A stretch of DNA of 64,000 bases, from assembly GCA_030628155.1 (NCBI GenBank), contig DAOVRL010000001.1, forward strand, positions 1 through 64,000, given 5' to 3'. Under the pieces are notes generated by a model. That model saw only the letters and a list, made by a program, of their open reading frames with translations. It made no database searches and was not told where the DNA came from. Positions 18,299 through 26,684 of this stretch are shown piece by piece (the first letter of the stretch is position 1; every line of letters begins with the position of its first letter). A program made the translations under genes and the position numbers. Source of the DNA: DAOVRL01 sp023128595. GTDB taxonomy: Bacteria > Planctomycetota > Phycisphaerae > Sedimentisphaerales > Anaerobacaceae.

Positions 18299-19699
18299 AT
18301 GCCGATGACAGAGCGAAAGTGTATGGTTACATTTCCATTCGAGCTTTTGATTGAACGCGTTCCATCAGAAAAACAGACGGAATCTTTGCTGTGCAAGGGG
18401 CATTTGCGAGTGATTCCGGGCAGGAGAGAGGTATATGACGCCCTATGGAACGACAGGAGCGTGGTTGTGAAGGTGTTCTCACGCAAGATTAGCGCAAGGC
18501 GTCACCTTAGAAGAGAATGGGATGGTTTGCGTCTGCTTCAGAGCCGGGGTGTGAACACGCCGGACCCTTTGTTTTATGGACAAACGCAAGATGGGCGATG
18601 GGCGGTAGTAGTGGAGAAAATAGCTGGCTCATCAACGGTTTGGGATCTGTTTCACAAGACACAGGATCCGGTTAAGAAGGTGGGCTTGTTGATTCCGGTC
18701 TGTAAGGAGCTGGCGAAGCAACACGGCAAGGGGGTTTTGCAGAAAGATTTGCATTTGGGCAATTTTCTGCTGGACGGCGAGAGGATACTTGTGCTTGATC
18801 CTGGTCAAATGCGGTTCTTTGCGCAGCCGGTAACAAGGAAAAGAGGCATTTCGCAATTGGCGCTGCTGGTTCGCTGTCTGCCGGCCGACGACAGAGAGTC
18901 GATTTCGAAGGTCTGTGGGGAGTATTTTGAAGCCCGCGGCTGGCGTTTTAGGAAGTCAGATGAGACATTATTGCGAAAACAGATGACGATGCATGGAAAA
19001 AGAGGGACCAGGAGGGGTTTGAAAAAGTGCCTGCGAACAAGTAAGAGAAACCTCCGAGTTAAGACCGATAGATACCTTGCTGTGTTTGAGAGAAGTTTTT
19101 GCCTCGGCGCCGAGCCGCTTGGTTTTATAGAACAAATAGATGCATTGATGGATGGTGGCGAGGTCCTTAAAGACGGCAATACCTGCTACGTATGCCGATT
19201 GACGTGGAACGGCAAGGACGTGGTGGTCAAGCGCTACAATCACAAGGGCGTTGTTCACTCGGTGCGTCATACGATCAAGAGGTCACGCGCCAGGCAGGGC
19301 TGGCTGCACGCTCAGCGGCTTGGGATGCTCCACATAGCTACACCGAGACCATTGGCTTATATTGAGCAGCTCAAAGGATTGATTGTATGGAAATCTTATC
19401 TGGTAACTGAGCACGTCGAAGGGCAAAAGCTCGATTGTTTTCTGCGGGATGAGAACATCAGCCAGGAGCAACGTTCAGATACGACCCGGCGGGTTATGGA
19501 ACTGCTCGAGAAGCTGGGGAAATATCGCATCACTCACGGCGACTTGAAGCATTCAAATCTCCTGATCACAGAGGACGGTCCCGTATTGATAGACCTCGAC
19601 GCGATGGTAGTACATAAGATAGGCTGGATATCTGCCTGGAAGGGACGGACGTACGTGAGCCGTTTCAAAGAAAGCCTTGAGGCCTCTCCTGTGTATTAG
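18299..19699 (+). CDS. Two-domain LPS kinase-like protein (Kdo/WaaP/InaA type)
   Basis: 466 aa from ATG 18299; ATGs at 18305 and 18323 are alternatives. The open frame extends upstream inside lpxI but that part is not protein-like. Two kinase modules follow each other. The first has VVVKVFSRK, then LQKDLHLGNFLL and VLDPGQMRF. The second has VVVKRYNHKG, then ITHGDLKHSNLL and LIDLDAM. Both keep the catalytic-loop Asp and Asn and the metal-binding Asp. Members of this family phosphorylate Kdo or heptose in the LPS core. Position at the end of the lpxD-lpxI operon supports a lipid A/core role. Each half might act on a different site. Confidence 0.8.
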   Translation: MPMTERKCMVTFPFELLIERVPSEKQTESLLCKGHLRVIPGRREVYDALWNDRSVVVKVFSRKISARRHLRREWDGLRLLQSRGVNTPDPLFYGQTQDGRWAVVVEKIAGSSTVWDLFHKTQDPVKKVGLLIPVCKELAKQHGKGVLQKDLHLGNFLLDGERILVLDPGQMRFFAQPVTRKRGISQLALLVRCLPADDRESISKVCGEYFEARGWRFRKSDETLLRKQMTMHGKRGTRRGLKKCLRTSKRNLRVKTDRYLAVFERSFCLGAEPLGFIEQIDALMDGGEVLKDGNTCYVCRLTWNGKDVVVKRYNHKGVVHSVRHTIKRSRARQGWLHAQRLGMLHIATPRPLAYIEQLKGLIVWKSYLVTEHVEGQKLDCFLRDENISQEQRSDTTRRVMELLEKLGKYRITHGDLKHSNLLITEDGPVLIDLDAMVVHKIGWISAWKGRTYVSRFKESLEASPVY

Positions 19700-19707
19700 C
19701 ATTCTCA

Positions 19708-20502
19708 TCAGAGAATCTCAGAACAATCAGCAGGACCCCCTTCCCATATTTCCTTGCGGCATTTCCGGGCCAGAACCACCACGGTGTCCGCCCGTCGCAG
19801 CAAAGCAGCTATCCTGCTCAAAGGCGACACGGCTTTTTTCAGCAAAGATGACCTCCTGAGGCGGTTGCGGTGGTCGGGATTGTAATTGTCGCCATAAACA
19901 AAATACTGTAGTGAACCTAAAATCCCTTTTGATGTTCTCTCATAGAACACCTGCTGGACGGTAAGTCCTCCTTTTTCCAGCAGGTTTGTGACTGTTTTAG
20001 GAGTGTAAATGTAGAGGTGGCGTGGGCAGTCAAGATGATACCATTTCTCTTTGAACAGCCTGGCATTGAAGCTGCCAAAATTGGGCGTTTGTATTACACA
20101 GCAACCGTCGGGTTTTAGCAGATCCGAGAACTTCGCCAAAACTCTGGAAGGATTGTTTACATGCTCGAGGTAGGACCAAGCGGTTATTAGGTCAAAATAG
20201 CTATTTGGGAAAGGGGATTCGAAAACCGAGCCCGTAGATATGTCGAGGCCATAGTCCTGGCTCGCAGTTTTCGCCGCGAGGCTCGAAACGTCTATCCCGT
20301 AAACTTCACAACCCGTCAAGAGCCTCATATCATTGAGAAAAGCCCCGCTCCCGCACCCGACATCCAACAATCGGCAGGCTGGTGATAGTCTCTTGTAGAT
20401 AAGGCCAAGAACAGGTGCACCTCTTACCTTCCTCCTGAGTCGGCGCAAATTCACTTTTTTGGGCCGCGGCTTTACATGATGTAATTGCTGATGAGATCGC
20501 AA
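19708..20502 (-). CDS. Class I SAM-dependent methyltransferase
   Basis: 264 aa with a standard SAM-binding motif LLDVGCGSGAFL, an acidic residue after the next strand (VYGIDVS), and FDLITAWSYLEHV, followed by LLKPDGCCVIQTPN. The HLYIYTPKTV segment is common in methyltransferases of polysaccharide loci. It is the last gene of the minus-strand locus; its start overlaps the upstream glycosyltransferase by 31 bp, which indicates co-translation. It ends 8 bp from the convergent kinase gene. Probable target: a glycan or lipid intermediate. Confidence 0.82.
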   Translation of the reverse strand: MRSHQQLHHVKPRPKKVNLRRLRRKVRGAPVLGLIYKRLSPACRLLDVGCGSGAFLNDMRLLTGCEVYGIDVSSLAAKTASQDYGLDISTGSVFESPFPNSYFDLITAWSYLEHVNNPSRVLAKFSDLLKPDGCCVIQTPNFGSFNARLFKEKWYHLDCPRHLYIYTPKTVTNLLEKGGLTVQQVFYERTSKGILGSLQYFVYGDNYNPDHRNRLRRSSLLKKAVSPLSRIAALLRRADTVVVLARKCRKEIWEGGPADCSEIL

Positions 20503-21455
20503 AGGCTTTTTCCTATGACAGCAACGTCAAAGTCCTTAACCATTGCCATTGCGGCCGAACCCATAGTCCGCCTCAAATCGGGCTTCTCTATCAACGTGCT
20601 TATACTGTCAATCCACTGCGACTTGTCTGTTGCGAGCAAACCGACGATGTTATCTTTAACGTACTCGGTGTTTACGCCGACCGGCGAGGCGATAACGGGC
20701 AGGCCGGCGGAGGCATACTGGAGGATCTTGAAGCCGCATTTGCCTCTTGTGAAGCGGTTGTCCGGCAAGGGCGCAAGGCCAATATCACTCGTGGCCAAAT
20801 CAGTGCCCTGCGTCTGCTCGGACCAGAGGCGCTTTTCGACGGGCAAGCTCTGCAGGTCAAAAAAGTCATCGCATATTATTCTCAAGATGACGTTGTCGAA
20901 ACGGGAGCCAATTTCTTCGAGAGCCGGTTTGATTTCAGCAAGGTACTTGAGCGTGCTTTGGCTGCCGATCCACACGAGCCGGATCTTTCCGTCGCTGTCG
21001 GGTTTGTATGGGAGTTTGTAGGCTTTTGTGTCTAAGCCTGTTGGCAGGACTTCGACTGTTGTACTCAATCTGCGTGCGAGCTCAGCAAGGTAAGGGTTGC
21101 CGGCGATGACCAGGTCGGCCAGCTTGACGGTCAGGCGAAATCGAACGGAATTGGAGAAGCTGTAACTCTGTGGTGCTCTGGGCTTGTACATCACGGCATC
21201 GTCAAAATCGTATATGATTTTGGCGGCGTGTCGGCGGAACACCGGGGCCTCGATGAGATTTAGCCTCCTTTTGTGCAGGAAGACGGCGTCAAAATCGGCG
21301 GCACGCATAAAGAGCTTTCGACGTGCTAAAAAGCCGGATGGCAACTTTGCTACTTCACAATCTATACCGTTCGCCCGCAGAGTATCAATATGAACTGCTA
21401 TGCGCTGCCTGAAACTGGCCCGATCCGGATTGTTGCTGATGACGAGGAGCTTCAT
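20472..21455 (-). CDS. Glycosyltransferase family 4-like protein
   Basis: 327 aa from ATG 21455, giving a 10-bp gap to the preceding gene; an upstream start would overlap it. The N-terminal half begins MKLLVISNNPDRASFRQRI and the C-terminal half has IRLVWIGSQST, DIGLAPLPDN and KCGFKILQYASAGLPVIASPVG, the nucleotide-sugar-binding Glu-containing region in its common KxKxxEYxAxGxPV-like form, here with Gln in the usual Glu position (ILQYASAG). Role: sugar transfer in the surface polysaccharide. Confidence 0.8.
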   Translation of the reverse strand: MKLLVISNNPDRASFRQRIAVHIDTLRANGIDCEVAKLPSGFLARRKLFMRAADFDAVFLHKRRLNLIEAPVFRRHAAKIIYDFDDAVMYKPRAPQSYSFSNSVRFRLTVKLADLVIAGNPYLAELARRLSTTVEVLPTGLDTKAYKLPYKPDSDGKIRLVWIGSQSTLKYLAEIKPALEEIGSRFDNVILRIICDDFFDLQSLPVEKRLWSEQTQGTDLATSDIGLAPLPDNRFTRGKCGFKILQYASAGLPVIASPVGVNTEYVKDNIVGLLATDKSQWIDSISTLIEKPDLRRTMGSAAMAMVKDFDVAVIGKSLCDLISNYIM

Positions 21456-21465
21456 TTGGCGGACC

Positions 21466-22533
21466 TTATTGTTTGCCTTGGAGAATTTCAGCCCAAGGAG
21501 CATTGTACGTTCCTGTTTCGATTAGATCGAGCATATATTGGGCTATCTTTTCACAATTAAAATCGGTATGCGCTTTTTGCATTCCGGCGATTGCGATTTT
21601 CTCCCGTTCCCGGTCATGCTTTAGATACCATTGGGCCAGCTCAAAGAACTCATCAGTGGTCTCAAAATACTTCACGTGCAGACCATCTTCAAAAAGCAAA
21701 TCCGAATCAGGCACTTTTTTTGCCAACACAAATGTCCCGCAAGATACATAATTGATAAATCTATCGGAATGGTAGAGTCTCACATTATTTGCTATGTTTA
21801 TGCTCAAGCCGATTTTCGCCTCGCTGATTGCCCAGAAGGTTTCGATGCCCTCCACCCTCGGATTGCCGAAACATCCATACATCTTAGCGTTGGGCATTTT
21901 CGAAAGTCTGTGCAATAACTCGTATCTATCGACATCCGTGCCGGCACCAAGAGCAAGCCGGCGGTGCTCAGCCTTGCCCGTGAAGATAATGTCCGTCTTC
22001 CATTCTTCTTCTACATTGTATCTATGTTGTATGTCCGGGTCGCAGGCGTTGGGTATAAAGGCGCAGCGTGGAACGCCGGCATCCTTGTAGGTTTTGAGGA
22101 ACTCTCCGGCGCTGGTGGTCGCAACGAGGTCGGTCTCCTTTGCTATCGCCAAACGGGCGGGATTTCTTTCGGGGAACGGGTCCTCATCTCTGCCCACAAT
22201 AATCGCATTTGGCGCTGCGGTGCGTATAGTCCGGACGGTCTCGGCAGTGATATATTTCATGCTGAGAAGGAGGACAATATGGGGATGGTAAGGTTTAATC
22301 TGCTCGGCGAGGATATTGTCTGCTCTTTTTCTCACAAAACGAGGTGCGAACCGCCTGAAATGCTTGCCGGAGAAGGGATTGAATTGCGTCATTATGTTTC
22401 TGTAGCCGAAACGCTGAACATCATGCCCGAGCCGGAGCAGGCCCTTGATCCACATGCGGGCCTGAGCGCGAACAGAGCGAGGGAATTCGTCCTTAAAATC
22501 AGCTATCGCAAAAATCCGTTTCGCTCTTGCCAT
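21466..22533 (-). CDS. CgeB-like glycosyltransferase
   Basis: 355 aa. The C-terminal half matches the CgeB/Glyco_trans_1_2 type: DIIFTGKAEHRRL, AKIGLSINIANNVRLYHSDRFINYVSCGTFVLAKKV, then a helical end with a DREREKIAIAGMQKAH segment. The N-terminus (IFAIADFKDEFP) is a Rossmann-like strand-helix start. It is likely to add a sugar in polysaccharide synthesis; donor unknown. It is 54 bp downstream of another glycosyltransferase of the same general class. Confidence 0.8.
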   Translation of the reverse strand: MARAKRIFAIADFKDEFPRSVRAQARMWIKGLLRLGHDVQRFGYRNIMTQFNPFSGKHFRRFAPRFVRKRADNILAEQIKPYHPHIVLLLSMKYITAETVRTIRTAAPNAIIVGRDEDPFPERNPARLAIAKETDLVATTSAGEFLKTYKDAGVPRCAFIPNACDPDIQHRYNVEEEWKTDIIFTGKAEHRRLALGAGTDVDRYELLHRLSKMPNAKMYGCFGNPRVEGIETFWAISEAKIGLSINIANNVRLYHSDRFINYVSCGTFVLAKKVPDSDLLFEDGLHVKYFETTDEFFELAQWYLKHDREREKIAIAGMQKAHTDFNCEKIAQYMLDLIETGTYNAPWAEILQGKQ

Positions 22534-22587
22534 AATCCCTGAATCGACCTTATCAATATTTTGCTCATGTCTGAAAAAACACTGCTG

Positions 22588-23697
22588 CTAACCTGCATTT
22601 AAGAGTCCGGACCGGACCAGTAATTCGGTCACGCTCTTTTTTAATGTGATTTCTTTTGTGACGAACTCATAACCAGCCCGACTGATTTCCGTCCACCGTC
22701 GCTCGTCCCGAAGATAGCTTAGTATCACCCCTGCCATCTCGCGAGGCTGAGCCTGTACAAAATGTACGCCGGCCTTAAAAGGCTCGGTGGACTGGGTGCC
22801 CACGGAAACAACCATGGCCCCGCAACTCATAGATATCAAGAACCTCTCTATGGCAAAGTCCCATGGAACGCGAGGCAAGTCGATCGATATCTTGGTCCGG
22901 TTCAGCAACTCTGTTCTTTGGGCTCCATAACAGTCGTCGTCCGCTATCTTGAGTTTAACTCCTTGAGCCGAAAGTTCGGCGCGAAGATCGGTCAGCAGCA
23001 TTTCCCGCGTTTTGCTGTTTAGTCTGCCGAGAAAAAGGACATCGATGTCCCGCTCAAGGCCGCGATATGCACCGAGGTTGCGATGATAGCCAAAGGGAAT
23101 AAATTGTGCATCATAGCCCATCTCCACAATAAATCTGTGCTTAGCCTCAGTCGTCGTAAACAAATAGTCAATACAGCCATCCCTCATACATTTTTGTAGC
23201 CGATAACCCCGTACCATGACACGTACCCATTCCCGGGTATTACAGCCGATGTAATCAGTATTGCCCTCTCGGGCGATTTCTTTTCGAAGCCTCCTGATAC
23301 AATTCCATCTGCCAAGGCGAAGAACGTCTCTTCCAAAAGGAAAATGCTTGTGCACGATTTGCCCCCAACCCCCTGGCAGAAGTCGACGCCAATCCAGTTT
23401 CGCAAGCCTATCTCCGATTAACCTTGCTCTTGCCGATAATCCTGGCGGTGGCAAAGGATCAACCAACCACAAAATTGTCACCACTCTTTGTATCTGAGAT
23501 TTATCCAGCCTTTCAAGCAGCTCAAGTCCGATCGAATCGGATGGCAGGATAATAGCATCCAGATCATCGTCTCGTTGTTCCTTTTGTGTCCATGCGTCAA
23601 AGCCAAGCTCAAGGAGAACATCCCTTATCATTACACCCATTTTCAGTGGACCTGTAACAACAAGTATCCTGACCTTCTTTGAGCCTTCGCCATTCAT
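22588..23697 (-). CDS. CgeB-like glycosyltransferase family protein
   Basis: 369 aa. The C-terminal part has DIDVLFLGRLNSKTREMLL, ISIDLPRVPWDFAIERFLISMSCGAMVVS and a VHFVQAQPREM segment, which fit the Glyco_trans_1_2 nucleotide-sugar-binding region. The N-terminal half has VRILVVTGPLKMGVMIRDVL and is more divergent. It starts 4 bp after the methyltransferase-like gene upstream. The acceptor is unknown. Confidence 0.75.
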   Translation of the reverse strand: MNGEGSKKVRILVVTGPLKMGVMIRDVLLELGFDAWTQKEQRDDDLDAIILPSDSIGLELLERLDKSQIQRVVTILWLVDPLPPPGLSARARLIGDRLAKLDWRRLLPGGWGQIVHKHFPFGRDVLRLGRWNCIRRLRKEIAREGNTDYIGCNTREWVRVMVRGYRLQKCMRDGCIDYLFTTTEAKHRFIVEMGYDAQFIPFGYHRNLGAYRGLERDIDVLFLGRLNSKTREMLLTDLRAELSAQGVKLKIADDDCYGAQRTELLNRTKISIDLPRVPWDFAIERFLISMSCGAMVVSVGTQSTEPFKAGVHFVQAQPREMAGVILSYLRDERRWTEISRAGYEFVTKEITLKKSVTELLVRSGLLNAG

Positions 23698-23701
23698 ATT
23701 T

Positions 23702-24379
23702 TTACCCGTATTCCCGCTCGTAAACGTGCCTCCTAACTGAGTGTGTTCTGATAATGTCGTCTCTTACTTGGAAAGTCCAACCGGGCTGAATGCCCAGAAT
23801 AAAGCGTTCTAATGCTTCCAAAGCAGGGTAGTCGTTCTGGCCGGTGAAACAACGCGCATCGTCAATAAGTATAGCGTGGTCGGCGGCCTTTCTATGACTC
23901 AATATACATTCCAATTCCTGGATTATGGGTGTTTCAAGATCAGCTTTTGCAGTTGAACCGCCTGACCAATGAGCGTCAAGCCAGAATAGACAGGGCTCGC
24001 TGATGTTCATCAAGACTTCCGGCAGGACTTCGCCACTTTCGCCTTGAATAATGTGAATATTGGGATACCCGGCAAACCTTCTCTGAGCGTTCCGACAATG
24101 GGTTTCATCAAGTTCAATAGAGTAAATCTCCCTTATGTGAGGCATAACCGCATAAACCATCTTCCCTTTATAGGTGCCGGTCTCAATGAATATCTCGGGC
24201 AAAAACTTCTCAATATATTCTATGACGACCCGCTGCTTGCCTAAGTTAGGCATGGGTAGTTGTGAGCCGCCTTTTTCCCACCGCCGCAACTTTTTCTTAA
24301 GCTGTCTTTTTCTTTGGAATCTACCGAGAATTCCAAGCGGAGTTGAACGCTCTATAAAATATTTCAAAGGTTCCTTCAT
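23702..24379 (-). CDS. Methyltransferase-like protein
   Basis: 225 aa. Residues about 55-150 contain a SAM-fold core: IFIETGTYKGKMVYAV, IYSIELDETHC, then CLFWLDAHWSGG. The motif-I glycines are fewer than in classical enzymes but ETGTYKG is typical of the methyltransferase family found in glycan and cephalosporin-hydroxylase-like contexts. Function within the locus would be modification of a sugar residue. AGGG precedes the start, which lies 5 bp after a truncated gene. Confidence 0.65.
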   Translation of the reverse strand: MKEPLKYFIERSTPLGILGRFQRKRQLKKKLRRWEKGGSQLPMPNLGKQRVVIEYIEKFLPEIFIETGTYKGKMVYAVMPHIREIYSIELDETHCRNAQRRFAGYPNIHIIQGESGEVLPEVLMNISEPCLFWLDAHWSGGSTAKADLETPIIQELECILSHRKAADHAILIDDARCFTGQNDYPALEALERFILGIQPGWTFQVRDDIIRTHSVRRHVYEREYG

Positions 24380-24384
24380 TATCC

Positions 24385-24561
24385 CTACTCTGGAAACTTT
24401 GTTATAACGTTCGCCTGTTCTTCTCCAAAGGGCTCCACCCTACACAGGATGCGTGTTTGAAACAGTTCTACTGGGAAGTGTTTATAAAGGCTCTGAAGGT
24501 AGGCGGCAACCTCCAAAGCGGCCTTTTTAGCGGATAGAACGTTGCTTATCAGTTCTTGCAT
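24385..24561 (-). pseudogene. Truncated duplicate of the 26685-27614 protein (N-terminal 58 aa)
   Basis: The frame from ATG 24561 to TAG at 24385-24387 encodes 58 residues that align with the first 58 residues of the protein at 26685-27614: ELISNVLSAKK against MISNIVFTKNR, AYLQSLYKHFPVELFQT against AYLESLYRSFPSELIQT, then CRVEPFGEE against YKVELFDAE and a closing KFPE against KFSN. The rest is missing. It is either a remnant of a duplication or of a replaced gene. The longer open frame to 24639 overlaps the upstream kinase-like gene and is unlikely. Confidence 0.65.
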
Positions 24562-24581
24562 GGTATACTCACGACTTGGGA

Positions 24582-25460
24582 CTAAACAATATCTCCATAG
24601 ATTTTCCTTCGGTGTTTCCGATGTAATTTTGTAATGCAATAATAATTAAAGCGTTCTATCATTTTTTTTCTGATGGTGTTGTCCTCAACTTTAATTGCAT
24701 CCAGTAGCTTGGCAAGCCAATCATCAATAAGCTGTTTTGTTAGTAAATATGGTGTCCACTTCACAAAACTAGCGGCCTCAAATATTAGTATTTCGGAACT
24801 GCGATTATTATGAAACTTTGCGTTCTCAAAATCCAAAACAAAAGCGTCTGGATTTGAGCCCTTGTCACCGAGCATAACAGCGTGCAAATTAATCTCTATA
24901 TTATTACACTTTGCATTGTAAAGGTCAACGAAGACAGGAATGGTACGGCTAAGTATCTCGGCACATTTTTGTTCGTCGCCTCTATTCAATTTCAACAGCT
25001 CATCAACTGAGATATAACCACTCAAATCCTCAAGAATTACTACGGTCATCTTTGTCAGCCGAAAAGAATCATATATACTACTATAACCGTAAACTTTCGG
25101 GACGTTTAATCCTCGACTGGCGGCAATAATTAAGTTCGCCGCCTCACTAAATCCAAGTGTACAGGTTTTCATTAGAAGATATTTCAATCTGTGCTTAAAA
25201 CGAAACACAGGACACACTTTCACAACAAAAGAGTCTTCGTTGAATTGTGAGGGTTTGACTCGAAAAACGACTCGGTCGCCTTTTGCCCCTTTAAGGAGTT
25301 GAAAATTATCCGGCAGAGATGATTCTTTAGATTTGTTCATCACAGACAGAACAGATTGAGCCACAGGAAGCAGATTTTCGTTTCTGAGCAAAAAGGTAGC
25401 CGCCTTAGAATGACGGTATCTGAATTTCAGCACATCTTTCAATAGTCTCGATTTATTCAA
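24582..25460 (-). CDS. LPS-kinase-like protein, probable pseudokinase
   Basis: 292 aa, visibly AT-richer than most of the window. The fold resembles lipopolysaccharide/Kdo-type kinases: FVVKVCPVFRFKHR with a candidate ATP-binding Lys, TVVILEDL as hinge, and VLDFENAKF holding the metal-binding Asp. The catalytic loop that normally reads (H/I)DLHxxN appears as INLHAVM, so the catalytic Asp is Asn and the following Asn is Met. It is therefore likely inactive or mechanistically different, unless another residue substitutes. It lies within the polysaccharide locus, flanked by a gene fragment and a GT2 gene. Confidence 0.6.
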   Translation of the reverse strand: MNKSRLLKDVLKFRYRHSKAATFLLRNENLLPVAQSVLSVMNKSKESSLPDNFQLLKGAKGDRVVFRVKPSQFNEDSFVVKVCPVFRFKHRLKYLLMKTCTLGFSEAANLIIAASRGLNVPKVYGYSSIYDSFRLTKMTVVILEDLSGYISVDELLKLNRGDEQKCAEILSRTIPVFVDLYNAKCNNIEINLHAVMLGDKGSNPDAFVLDFENAKFHNNRSSEILIFEAASFVKWTPYLLTKQLIDDWLAKLLDAIKVEDNTIRKKMIERFNYYCITKLHRKHRRKIYGDIV

Positions 25461-25648
25461 GGCAGGCCTGTAATCCTATCATAATTCCGTATTTGCGAAA
25501 TATCCACCACGAGTAGCAGAATATCATAACCCAAATGAACAAAATCCTTTGGCCAAGTTGGGCATTTAATCCACGAATATGTTTGAACTCTCATATACAA
25601 TGTCGCTACCTGTAAAAGGAGTGGCTTTGGTTTTTTGCATAGCCGCAG

Positions 25649-26617
25649 CTACTGAGAAACTATGGGTTTTACACTAACGCTTATTTCTCTCGACAAGGGC
25701 CCCGGCATTTTCCAGTTAGGCTTTGGATCGTTTTTTTTACTGAGCAGAGAGAACTTTAGTAAATCAAAATAAAGACGAATATCAAAAGGGTAATAACAAA
25801 TGGCACGTTTAATAAAAACTATCGCAGCGGTTCTATTGAGTGATTGAGCAACAGCTTTGGCTGCCCTTCGATACTTATGACTAATCGATCTCTTTGCAAC
25901 TATAGAAGGAACGAATTTGTCACCCCCTAACCGATAATAGAATCTTTCAAATGACAAAATGCCGTTACACTGATCATCCACGGAAAGATCTTTCGATATA
26001 CTTCCAGGTATTTCTCTTCGAAAAACATGTGCATCTGAAACAAATAAAAATGGGGTCTTTACGGAAAGCCTCATAAAAGCATCGTTGTCTTCTCCTGTTC
26101 GCAAAGCCTCATCAAAGAAAAAACCTTGCAGGACATCTTTTCTGAATAGAGTAGCTGAAGGCATAATGCATGGTCCTGCTCTAAAGAAAGACTTTGTTAG
26201 CCATCCAGACTTATAACGTTCATCTCTTGCAAACGGCTTTGTTTTCCCATCGTCAGACATTAACATGACACGAGCATAAGCAGCACCAAATTCGATTTGT
26301 CCCTGCAGACGGTCCATCATGACCTCTAAATAATTAGCTGGCCACAGATCGTCATGGTCTAAAAAAGCAATATATTGGCCCCCTGCTTTCACCAATCCAA
26401 AATTGCGTGCGCTGCAATGTCCCCCATTATCCTTGTAGAAGTATTTTACCCTGGAATCTGATATCTGCTCAACAAGCGAGCGGGTGTTGTCAGTAGAGCC
26501 ATCATCAACAACTATGGCTTCAAAGTCCGTACGGCTTTGGCGCAAAACACTTTCAATCGCCTCTTTAACCAGGTTACTGCGATTATAGGTAGGAATTATC
26601 ACACTGACTCTTGGCAC
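25649..26617 (-). CDS. Glycosyltransferase family 2
   Basis: 322 aa from a GTG at 26617, chosen because AGGA lies 6 bases upstream and the GT2 domain begins directly (VPRVSVIIPTYNRS). A longer in-frame ATG start at 26755 would overlap the preceding gene by 71 bp. GT-A features are VVDDGSTDNT, ARNFGLVKAGGQYIAFLDHDDLW (DxD-type motif) and a later EDNDAFMRL. It transfers a sugar from a nucleotide donor at the cytoplasmic face. Base composition is relatively AT-rich. About 190 bp of AT-rich non-coding DNA separates it from the next gene. Confidence 0.85.
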   Translation of the reverse strand: MPRVSVIIPTYNRSNLVKEAIESVLRQSRTDFEAIVVDDGSTDNTRSLVEQISDSRVKYFYKDNGGHCSARNFGLVKAGGQYIAFLDHDDLWPANYLEVMMDRLQGQIEFGAAYARVMLMSDDGKTKPFARDERYKSGWLTKSFFRAGPCIMPSATLFRKDVLQGFFFDEALRTGEDNDAFMRLSVKTPFLFVSDAHVFRREIPGSISKDLSVDDQCNGILSFERFYYRLGGDKFVPSIVAKRSISHKYRRAAKAVAQSLNRTAAIVFIKRAICYYPFDIRLYFDLLKFSLLSKKNDPKPNWKMPGPLSREISVSVKPIVSQ

Positions 26618-26684
26618 AGAAATTCCTGCAAAACACAACAGCGTTAATATTGCGCTATTCAGCCACCCTTGACATATTATCTTA

